Source: a virus. Taken from it: DNA of 33,416 nt. The translations under genes and the position numbers were made by a program. The notes below the pieces were generated by a model. That model was not told the DNA's origin and did no database searches. It saw only the letters and a list, made by a program, of their open reading frames with translations. The stretch spans positions 1 to 33,416 of the IMG/VR virus record IMGVR_UViG_3300025892_000070; one strand, 5' to 3'. Below are positions 22,007 to 29,700 of this stretch, piece by piece; position 1 is the stretch's first letter; the number at the start of each line of letters is the position of its first letter.

Positions 22007-22600
22007 ATGCCAAGTGCTTTAAGAATAAAAGAACTAAGAGATTTGAATGATAATGTAATCATGAGTGATGGTGCGTTAGGCGCAAATGTCACGTTTCCTG
22101 CTGGGCATGTGATTCAGACAAAGGTGATTAAAGATTCTACTGCTAGAGGTGGATTTGGCAGTCAAGGAGACACATACACTGGAGTTAGTATTACATTTGA
22201 TAACAATTTGTCTAGTACAAACTCAGTTGTCTTAATTGAAGCAAGTCTGCAAATTGATATACAAAATGACACTGGATATGGCTTTACTTGGGGGGCATCA
22301 TCTACAACATTATCGGGTAATAAAATAGGAGTTGAGGGTAGTACAATTACAAATTTTTCTAGAGGCGCTCCACCTTATATTAACGGATCTCGGCACGGAG
22401 ATCATGTAAGTTTTATAACCTGTGATTCAAACATTATTTCTGTTACACCGAAAACTTATTATTTGTGGGTTATAAATTCTTACTCTACAAATATTTATAT
22501 AAATACTCATTTAAATGTAAATCAAGGACAACAATTTGCCACTAACTTTTGGACTGGATCTTCAACAGCAGTTTATAAATTAACAGAGATTGCAGGATGA
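22007..22600 (+). CDS. Short tail adhesin, class A (TFPAGH type)
   Basis: A 197-residue adhesin. The tag MPSALRIKELRDLNDNVIMS, with DGALGANV, leads to the junction TFPAGHVIQT from residue 29. The body contains VVLIEASLQIDIQNDTGYGF and KTYYLWVINSYSTNIYINTH, again a jelly-roll type pattern, and ends YKLTEIAG. The body is very AT-rich compared with the tag. The stop overlaps the next chaperone by ATGA. Confidence 0.78.
   Translation: MPSALRIKELRDLNDNVIMSDGALGANVTFPAGHVIQTKVIKDSTARGGFGSQGDTYTGVSITFDNNLSSTNSVVLIEASLQIDIQNDTGYGFTWGASSTTLSGNKIGVEGSTITNFSRGAPPYINGSRHGDHVSFITCDSNIISVTPKTYYLWVINSYSTNIYINTHLNVNQGQQFATNFWTGSSTAVYKLTEIAG
22091..22104 (+). repeat. 14-base junction core, copy 6
   Basis: ACGTTTCCTGCTGG at codon 29 of the adhesin at 22007. 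Confidence 0.9.
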
Positions 22601-22950
22601 ATAAACTAATAGCAATTAATGAATTAGGTTGTGGCCCAGTCGCTATTGATTCAGATGGGAATGTTACAGCATTGTACAATCAACAATTACCTACTGAAGA
22701 GCAAATCCAAGCAAAAATAGCAGAACTAGAAGCAGCAGAACCACTACGCCTATTAAGAATAGAACGCAACCGAATCCTCCAACAATCAGACTGGATGGCA
22801 AATTCAGATGTTGTAATGACAGATGAATGGAGAGCATACCGACAAGCACTCCGAGACTTACCAGAAACACAAACACCTGCACTAGATGATAATGGCAATC
22901 TAATCAATGTAGAATGGCCAACACCACCAGGAGAAACAAGTGTCAGTTAA
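22597..22950 (+). CDS. Tail fibre assembly chaperone (Phage_tail_APC-like)
   Basis: A 117-residue protein: variable start MNKLIAINELGCGPVAIDSD, then EEQIQAKIAELEAAEPLRLL, RIERNRILQQSDWMANSDVV, a WRAYRQALRDLPETQTPALD segment and WPTPPGETSVS. It shares its first core half with 8139 and 21656 and the ILQQSDW part with 1781. It is coupled by ATGA to its adhesin, and its end overlaps the C1q-like gene by 11 bases. Confidence 0.85.
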   Translation: MNKLIAINELGCGPVAIDSDGNVTALYNQQLPTEEQIQAKIAELEAAEPLRLLRIERNRILQQSDWMANSDVVMTDEWRAYRQALRDLPETQTPALDDNGNLINVEWPTPPGETSVS

Positions 22951-23521
22951 AATATTTGGTTCTACAGGTATAGAATTTTCAGATAGCAATCAAGAAATCA
23001 AAATCAAAGGACCAACTCAGACATTCAGTTTGAAAGCAACAACTGATGATGAGTTTACTGTATACAATGCTGCGAACAAGTTATGGGGAATGAGTTCTGC
23101 TGGATTGGAAAGTAAGCCTAATGTACCTGGATTTGTAGCTTTTGCTAGTGGTAATTCTAATTACTTAACAGTAAATGCCGGTGTACCTTTTCCTGGTAAC
23201 AATGTTAATTATAATCAGGGCGGTTGTTATGATACAACAACTTATAAATTTACAGCACCAAAACAAGGATTATATTTTTTTGCATTTTCTTCTATAAAAG
23301 AAAATACTAGTAGTAGTAGACCGATGTTTTATGTTAATGATAGTAGTACTTACAATCAATGTCAACATGGTATATGTGGAGGTTCAGGTAATGCTAGTAA
23401 TTCTACTTCCAGTTTAATTTATTTACAATTGGGTGATAGTGTGTATGCTGCTTCACAATCAGGAAGCTTATATTATTATGGAAGCGGTCACAGTACATTT
23501 AGTGGATTTCTAATAGGTTAA
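22940..23521 (+). CDS. C1q-like domain virion protein
   Basis: A 193-residue protein starting at a GTG that overlaps the chaperone by 11 bases. Residues 1-60 (MSVKIFGSTGIEFSDSNQEI, then KATTDDEFTVYNAANKLWGM) resemble the coordinate-like fibre starts of marine phages. Residues about 65-193 show the C1q/TNF-type pattern: FVAFASGNSNYLTV, YKFTAPKQGLYFFAFSSIKE, LIYLQLGDSVYAASQSGSLY and the last strand STFSGFLIG. The TAPKQGLYFF, LQLGD and FSGFLI landmarks are diagnostic of that fold. C1q domains are trimeric, which suits a fibre tip. No partner gene of either type follows. Confidence 0.84.
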   Translation: MSVKIFGSTGIEFSDSNQEIKIKGPTQTFSLKATTDDEFTVYNAANKLWGMSSAGLESKPNVPGFVAFASGNSNYLTVNAGVPFPGNNVNYNQGGCYDTTTYKFTAPKQGLYFFAFSSIKENTSSSRPMFYVNDSSTYNQCQHGICGGSGNASNSTSSLIYLQLGDSVYAASQSGSLYYYGSGHSTFSGFLIG

Positions 23522-23524
23522 CCC

Positions 23525-23680
23525 ATGACCTATCTCAAGGACAAACTTAAACAAGATTATTCATTGTTCAAAAGTTTGTTCACCAAAGAAGAGTTGTTCA
23601 GTTTTCATTTTCTAGTTATGCTTATTTCTTTATTAACTTTACCAGCGATCTTTGCGATTTTATTTTACTATTACATTTGA
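23525..23680 (+). CDS. Small single-span membrane protein, 51 residues
   Basis: ATG at 23525 opens a 51-residue reading frame ending TGA at 23680, below common ORF-length cutoffs. Residues 1-26 are charged (MTYLKDKLKQDYSLFKSLFT, KEELFSF); residues about 28-50 are one hydrophobic segment (FLVMLISLLTLPAIFAILFY). It starts 3 bases after the C1q-like stop. Its tail TGA overlaps the start of a putative late promoter. Possible roles include a membrane or lysis-related function, but one transmembrane span alone does not show that. It is the only clear membrane protein in an otherwise virion-fibre region. Confidence 0.6.
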   Translation: MTYLKDKLKQDYSLFKSLFTKEELFSFHFLVMLISLLTLPAIFAILFYYYI

Positions 23681-23686
23681 TAAATA
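23680..23686 (+). promoter_or_regulatory. Putative T4-type late promoter ATAAATA
   Basis: GATAAATATATAATA starts at the stop of the small membrane protein and lies 36 nt before the start at 23723. Motif and spacing agree with 15286 and 19899. A second AT-rich run (ATAATAAAATAG) follows directly. Confidence 0.52.
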
Positions 23687-23722
23687 TATAATAAAATAGT
23701 AAAATTCATTTAATATAATTAC

Positions 23723-24418
23723 ATGTCAAATAATAGTATACAACATATTAGAGGTACACTTGCCGAACATTCTACTTATACTGGTAGAAAAGGTGAAATC
23801 TCTTTAATCACAGATACAACAAACGATAGAGTACCAACTGGTGAAATAAGAATTCATGATGGTGTTACTGCAAGTGGTTTACCCATAAAATTAGGTACAT
23901 CCTCTTCACCATTGACAAGTGATATCTATTTGGCTAGTGGTTCAGGAATTAATTTTGATGCGTATGCCACAAGTGGAAATCCTAGTTCAAATCTTCTGAA
24001 TGATTATGAGGAGGGTACTTGGGTTCCAAATATATATGATGCTAATGGTACTATACCATTTAGTGTTCAGTATGCCAATTATGTAAAAACAGGAAAAAAT
24101 GTATATGTAACATTTTTTGCTAGTGGAGCTTTTAATTACACTTCTAGTGGTAATGTTAGAGTAGGCGGCCTTCCATTTACATCTGATGGTGGTTCATTCA
24201 ACGGTGCAAAATTTGCAGGAAATTTTTATGTAAGAATGCTTGGCTCTGGCATTGTAAATCCTGGTTGTGTTATTTCTGGCGGCTCAGATCTAATTGAGAT
24301 TTTAGAAATGAATAGTGGCACTTCTTTTACTGCAAATGTTTCAGCAACTCAAATATTTGTATTTAATAATTCTTCCAATAATTATTTTGGACTTTCGATA
24401 GTATATTTAACAAATTAA
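23723..24418 (+). CDS. Tail fibre with Mtd_N-like start
   Basis: A 231-residue protein, first in a putative late unit. Residues 5-55 (IQHIRGTLAEHSTYTGRKGE, ISLITDT, GEIRIHDGVTASGLPI) match the RGT..(E/Q)H..(F/Y)TG..GE(I/L)....R(I/V)HDG pattern at the start of phage tropism-determinant and fibre proteins (Mtd_N). From about residue 93, LNDYEEGTWVPNIYDANGTI and YANYVKTGKNVYVTFFASGA, then VRVGGLPFTSDGG, form a module seen in many phage and bacterial surface proteins. The end SLSIVYLTN-like strand (FGLSIVYLTN) closes it. It has no partner gene directly after it. Confidence 0.78.
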   Translation: MSNNSIQHIRGTLAEHSTYTGRKGEISLITDTTNDRVPTGEIRIHDGVTASGLPIKLGTSSSPLTSDIYLASGSGINFDAYATSGNPSSNLLNDYEEGTWVPNIYDANGTIPFSVQYANYVKTGKNVYVTFFASGAFNYTSSGNVRVGGLPFTSDGGSFNGAKFAGNFYVRMLGSGIVNPGCVISGGSDLIEILEMNSGTSFTANVSATQIFVFNNSSNNYFGLSIVYLTN

Positions 24419-24432
24419 AATATAGGATTTAA

Positions 24433-25908
24433 ATGCCGTACATTGGTTCAGCAGTAAAAAGTATAAACACAAGGTCAGCAGTTGACCATCAACAATTTCT
24501 TGGTTCATCTGCAGATACTGTTACAAATCCTGGATACTATACATTCTATGTGAACTATTCACCGGGTAATATATCTGTTTTTGTAGCAGGTAATAATATA
24601 AGTCATACAGACTATACTGCTAATAATGGTACTGATGTAAGAATTTCTACAAGCACATTAACAATTAATCCAGCGGATAATGTAGAAATCATTGGTTATA
24701 ATATACCAACAAGTCAAGTGTTAGAAAGAAGTGATGTGAATATTACTGGTGGAAGTATACGAAATGTTGAAATATCTGATTCTAATTTTCTTGGAACAAA
24801 CAATGTACAATTTTCTACGGGTCTGCCAGTTGTAGATAGTACTGGAAATAATGTTATAAGTGAAAGTGGGGGAGTAGTTACTCTTGCAAATAATGTTGTT
24901 CCTAGCAGTAGTTATATGTTTCGGAACAAGATTATCAATGGTAATTTTGACATTTGGCAACGTGGGACAAGTCAGACAAGTAGTGGGTATGGAAGTGCAG
25001 ATAGGTGGAATAACACTCATTCTGGGCCATCATCTAAAACAGCATCACAAGGAGTATTTGCTTTAGGTCAAACTGATGTTCCAGACAATCCTAAATATTA
25101 TTTAAGGACTGTATTTACAAGTTCAGGTGGGAATGGTGATATTTGTCTAACCCTACAAAATATAGAAGATGTTAAAACATTAGCAGGGCAAACAGCAAAA
25201 TTGAGCTTTTGGGCCAGAACAACAGGTTCCAATAAAAACATTGCAACTGAAATTATTCAATATTTCGGAACTGGTGGTTCTCCATCACCTTCCGTTCTTT
25301 CAATTGGGACAACAACTCACACACTAACAAGTTCGTGGCAGAAATTTACAACTACTGTTTCTATTCCGTCTATTAGTGGAAAGACCATTGGCACAGATGC
25401 TAATGATTACTTAGGTTTAAATTTTTGGTTTGAAGCAGGTGCTAACATAAATTCTTCTAGAACTAATTCATTAGGCAACCAATCTGGAACCTTTGACATT
25501 GCCCAAGTCCAGCTTGAAGAAGGCACAGTTGCGACACCGTTCGAGCATCGGCCTTATGGGTTAGAGTTAAGTTTGTGTCAACGCTACGCACATTTTATAA
25601 GACCAGCATCACAATATGCTGCAATTGGTGTTGGAAGAGCGTGGAGTTCTACACAGGGAAATGCTCATGTGTATCTTCCAGTCAGTATGCGAGGTGCTAT
25701 AGCAATAGAATATTCAAATCTTAGCCATTTTGATTTACCCCCTGCAGGAGAAGGTGTTAATGGACTACACAATGACGGGTCAACTAAACAAACTGTGAAA
25801 GTTGGATGGGTAAGAAATTCAAATGTCACAAGTGGTACTTACTATCAATTAGAGTTTGAAGATTCAAATTGGCAAAATGCTTATCTAGGTTTTACTTCGG
25901 AGTTGTAA
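24433..25908 (+). CDS. Class B adhesin with NG-type N-terminal extension
   Basis: A 491-residue protein. The tag MPYIGSAVKSINTRSAVDHQ and one NG-like unit (NISVFVAGNNISHTDYTANN) take up about residues 1-100, followed by a linker with VNITGGSIRNVEISDSNFLG. The class B module starts MFRNKIINGNFDIWQRGTSQ near residue 162 and closes with QVQLEEGTVATPFEHRPYGL near residues 358-377. The variable end (SLCQRYAHFIRPASQYAAIG...) differs from all others. Thus the fourth class B protein has replaced the usual short tag by a fibre-shaft front. An acidic 59-residue partner follows with no gap. Confidence 0.82.
   Translation: MPYIGSAVKSINTRSAVDHQQFLGSSADTVTNPGYYTFYVNYSPGNISVFVAGNNISHTDYTANNGTDVRISTSTLTINPADNVEIIGYNIPTSQVLERSDVNITGGSIRNVEISDSNFLGTNNVQFSTGLPVVDSTGNNVISESGGVVTLANNVVPSSSYMFRNKIINGNFDIWQRGTSQTSSGYGSADRWNNTHSGPSSKTASQGVFALGQTDVPDNPKYYLRTVFTSSGGNGDICLTLQNIEDVKTLAGQTAKLSFWARTTGSNKNIATEIIQYFGTGGSPSPSVLSIGTTTHTLTSSWQKFTTTVSIPSISGKTIGTDANDYLGLNFWFEAGANINSSRTNSLGNQSGTFDIAQVQLEEGTVATPFEHRPYGLELSLCQRYAHFIRPASQYAAIGVGRAWSSTQGNAHVYLPVSMRGAIAIEYSNLSHFDLPPAGEGVNGLHNDGSTKQTVKVGWVRNSNVTSGTYYQLEFEDSNWQNAYLGFTSEL
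25472..25511 (+). repeat. 40-base repeat at QLEEG border, copy 2
   Basis: Identical by eye to 18106-18145. The protein regions after it are unrelated, so it marks the border between a shared domain and an exchangeable tip. Confidence 0.85.
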
Positions 25909-26088
25909 ATGCAATATAAATTAATCAATGGACCAAATAATAAACCTATTAGTATTATGATAGTAGGTGGTAATGTAAGTTTTCCTTTATCTGAGGATTG
26001 TAATTATTACCAAGAATACTTGGCATGGCTAGCAGAAGGCAATGAACCAGAACCGGCAGATGAACCAATACAACAACATGAGGAATGA
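25909..26088 (+). CDS. Small acidic partner of class B adhesin, 59 residues
   Basis: ATG at 25909 directly follows the stop of the class B adhesin and opens a 59-residue frame ending TGA at 26086-26088, just under a 60-residue cutoff. It reads MQYKLINGPNNKPISIMIVG, a SFPLSEDCNYYQEYLAWLAE segment and GNEPEPADEPIQQHEE. The YQEYLAWLAEGNEPEP core is identical in protein sequence to 19681 and 18435 apart from their neighbours. It completes the four-of-four pairing of class B adhesins with this family. The next fibre gene starts 3 bases later. Confidence 0.78.
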   Translation: MQYKLINGPNNKPISIMIVGGNVSFPLSEDCNYYQEYLAWLAEGNEPEPADEPIQQHEE

Positions 26089-26091
26089 TTA

Positions 26092-26736
26092 ATGCCATTC
26101 ATAGGAAATCAACCCACACAAGAAAAAATACAAGACCATCGTTCATACACTGGTGATGGTGTTAGAACGGCATTTGGTGTTCAGTATGAAGGTGGTGCAG
26201 TACTTGTATTTCAAAATGGTATAAAATTAAAAGAAACCGAAGATTATTTATTAAATGATATAGGCACATTTGTTACTTTTGTAGATGCGCCATTAGCAAA
26301 TGATGTCATAGACCTATATGGAACAAGTGAAATCACAGACCTATCACGTTCAACATATGCCAAAGAAACTTTCACTGCAGCAAAATATCAAACTAACTTT
26401 CAAGTACATAATCCAATATCACCAACAGAACGTATCAATGTTTATGTAAATGGTTTAAGATTATCTGAAGTAGATTTTACAATTGATTATGTAAATAAAA
26501 CTATTATTGTTCCGGAGAGAGACACAGATGATATTGTAATGGTTGAAGTGATCTCACCAGGCTTTAGAAGTTCTATGCATAATGCCAAAAATGAAAAGGC
26601 ATATCATCCAATGTTCTCCACACCGGATGAGATAAATAGTGATATAGTAATACCAGAAGGAGAGAACGCAATGCTAGTTGGTCCCGTTACTCTGAATGGT
26701 GTAATCACTCTCAATGGAACACTCACCGTAGTATAA
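26092..26736 (+). CDS. NG-repeat fibre with C-terminal cap
   Basis: A 214-residue protein: tag MPFIGNQPTQEKIQDHRSYT, then two NG repeats of about 80 residues (VLVFQNGIKLKETEDYLLND and RINVYVNGLRLSEVDFTIDY), the second ending in the PGFR motif, and the cap segment from about residue 180 (NAMLVGPVTLNGVITLNG, then TLTVV). The first repeat is close to the first repeat of the 930-residue fibre (YTGDGIKTIFGV against YTGDGVRTAFGV). It is a compact version of that fibre without propeller. It is likely a shaft or adaptor for the large adhesin downstream. Confidence 0.8.
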   Translation: MPFIGNQPTQEKIQDHRSYTGDGVRTAFGVQYEGGAVLVFQNGIKLKETEDYLLNDIGTFVTFVDAPLANDVIDLYGTSEITDLSRSTYAKETFTAAKYQTNFQVHNPISPTERINVYVNGLRLSEVDFTIDYVNKTIIVPERDTDDIVMVEVISPGFRSSMHNAKNEKAYHPMFSTPDEINSDIVIPEGENAMLVGPVTLNGVITLNGTLTVV

Positions 26737-26743
26737 AAAATAA

Positions 26744-29700
26744 ATGGCAAGCATACTCAAAATTGATGTATTAGAACAAAGATACGCCAATTCAGGATTA
26801 TATCTTTCTGGTAGGATTCACGGTCCTCAGGGAGATATAATTAATAATGGTAGAGTTGTTCTTCCTGGAAACTTTGAAGCAAATACATTCAATGTTCTTG
26901 AAAGTCTAGATGCTAATACAATAAATGCCAATACAATATTTCTCGGTGGAGTCAATGGTAAGCTTGAATTTGACGCAAACACTTCCACATTAAAAATCAA
27001 TAATGCTTCCCTTGCATTACAATCTGATGTCTCTACATTAATTGAAAATAGTTACACTAAGTTTACAGCAAATAGTTCAATTACAGCAGGAGATTTAGTA
27101 AGTTTATTAGATAATGGTAAAATTGAAAAGACAGCAGAAGCGAGTGTTAGAACTAACAGTGTTGGTGCTACTACAACATTTGATAGTAATGCTAGTGACA
27201 ACATATATGTTCAATATGATAAAACTTTAAACAAAGTACTTGTTTCATATGCGGTTGGAAGTTCCTCTGCTTGCTACGGTGTACTTGGAACGGTTAATGC
27301 TGACGGAAGTATAACATTTGGAACACCACTTCAGATTACTTCTCAATATAATTTGATGACTGGTGCGATAGACCCCGTTCAAAATAGAGCAGTTTTTACA
27401 TTTTTAGGTGATGTATATATTGCTGAAATTTCTGGTAACAATCTTATAAATTTACAATCTCCAATAACATTTGATAGTAGTACAGAAAATTATAATGCGA
27501 CAATATATGACCCAAATTCTGGTAAAATAATAATAGCATATTCAGATAGTGCGAGTCCTACAGGTAGAGCAGGTAATGTACTGGCGGTAACTGTTAATGG
27601 AAATTCAATTACATTTGGACAAACAACTGTTTTTGAGGCTTCCAATACAGAAACGATTTCTTTAAGTATAGATAATGATACAAATAAAATAATTATCGGA
27701 TATTCATTAATAGGATCATCCGCTAGATGTGTTATCGCAACTGTATCTGGAACAACAATAACAACAAGCTCACCTGCCGTTGCCTCTCCAGGTACAGCAG
27801 ATTTTGTAAAATTTACTTATGCTTCAAATGGCATAGTTGTTGCTGCTTTCCGTGATAATACTAATAGTAACTATGGTGCATATTCTATAGGACAGATATC
27901 TGGCAACTCAATAACATTTGGAAGTTCTGTTGTTTTCAATTCTGCAACTTCCGTACCAATAGGTTTGAGTTATGATAATGTAAATGAGAGAATTTCAATT
28001 TCATACAATGATTTTGGAAACAGTAATTATGGTACAGTAAAATCCGGTATAATTGAAAACGGAGCTATAACATTTGAAGCTACAGATATATTCAATAGCA
28101 GTGCTACATATGAAGTTTTTAGTGTAGTTGATACCACATACAATAGAATTTTAATAGGATTTAAAAATGGTGCTACTGGTCCTGGTAGAATAAATGTATA
28201 TTCAACGTTTGGAACCGAATATAAAGATAACGTAGATAATTATATTGGAATAGCAAAGGATTCAATTGCTGCTACTCAGGAAGGTTCTGTATTCATAATT
28301 GGAGACATTGCTGATAATCAAACAAGTCTCACAGAAAATCAAATTTATTATGTTGATAAAACAGGAAGCCTAACCACATCCAAAACAGAATATAGTATTG
28401 TAGGTAGAGCGGTATCAAATACGTCAATACAATTACTTGACAATAAACCAACATTACTTACTGATTTAAATATTATAGATGGAACTAATTCACAAGTATT
28501 GACAACATATGGTAATGGTTCTTTTTATTTTGCCGCAGCTAGTGACCCTATAGCAGTATCCAAAACTAATACTACAAATGCCATTCTATCAACAGTTACA
28601 AATGTAAATGATTTTAGATTTGATAGTGATAGTGGTTTTGATGTTGTTGATTTAGGAGCAGGTGCAGTAAAGATTCAAATGAATTCAACTTTCAAAACAT
28701 TGAAAGTTTCTGGTCAGAGTGATTTAGTAGCAACTGGTTTAGATACATTAGAGTTAATAGGTTCTGGAATAACAATTACAACAGATGCTGTAGCTAATCC
28801 TAAAACACTCACATTTACTGGTGCCAGCACTCTTACTGATTTGGGAATAACTGATGGTAGTGCAAATCAAGTATTAATTACAGACGGTTTAGGAAACTAT
28901 TCTTTTGCTAATGCTGCTTCGGGAGGCGCAAGCACACTAACAGATTTAGGCATAGCTGATGGTGAATCAGACCAAGTGCTTACAACAGATGGAAATGGTA
29001 GTTTCTTCTTTGGACATTCATTATCTATATTAAATCAAGATTTGATTGATGGTGGAGAAATTACAGAATTGCGTGATTGTCGTACAGTTATTGATTTAGG
29101 TAGTGTAGATACAAGATTGGGATATGCCGTACCTGAAGGTAGTAAAACTATTCTTTTAGCAAATGATTCTACAATTGTTTCTTCTACAAATGATATAATT
29201 ATATCAGAAACAAATGGATTTGCAAAATTAGAAAATGTCACTATAGATTTAAGTGGAAAAACGGATGCAATTATAGTTCCAAAAGGTACAACAGCACAAA
29301 GACCTAGTTCACCTATTGCTGGAATGATTCGTTATAACACAGAATTAGACCAGTATGAATTATATGATGAAACAACAACAGCTTGGGGAAAACTTGGAGA
29401 TCAACCACCTACAATTTCCAGTATTTCTCCTGCCACAACAGAAACTGTTTCAGGTACAACACAATTTACTGTGGTCGGCACTAATTTTGAATCCACAGGA
29501 ATGACAACTCAATTTGTGAGTACGGTAGATAGTACCGCTGTAAATAGAACTGCATTTATTTTTGATAATAGTGGTCAAATTAGAATCACCTTTGATAACA
29601 CAGATTTTGATGCCGCAAAAGAACCTTACAATTTAATTGTTACAAAATCCAGTGGTTTAAGTGTTACTAAACTAAATGCATTATATGTAGATGAAGCTCC

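Noticed and set aside
1323-22104. CRISPR-like array from regularly recurring 14-base sequence
   Set aside because: Copies are about 0.9 to 7.4 kb apart, always in frame inside genes; there is no spacer structure.
22498-22505. Perfect TATAAATA match to the T4 late promoter
   Set aside because: It lies inside an adhesin coding region, 91 nt before the next start and not in a gap; such matches are expected by chance in this AT-rich sequence.
23525-23680. Holin call for the small membrane protein
   Set aside because: A single hydrophobic span and late position are not enough; no endolysin or spanin gene is nearby.
23723-24418. Diversity-generating retroelement target
   Set aside because: The start is Mtd_N-like, but no C-type lectin end, variable repeat, template repeat or reverse transcriptase is visible in the window.
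26632-26638. Another ATAAATA
   Set aside because: It encodes EINS in the cap of the fibre at 26092 and stands over 100 nt from the next start, outside the spacing seen in the gaps.
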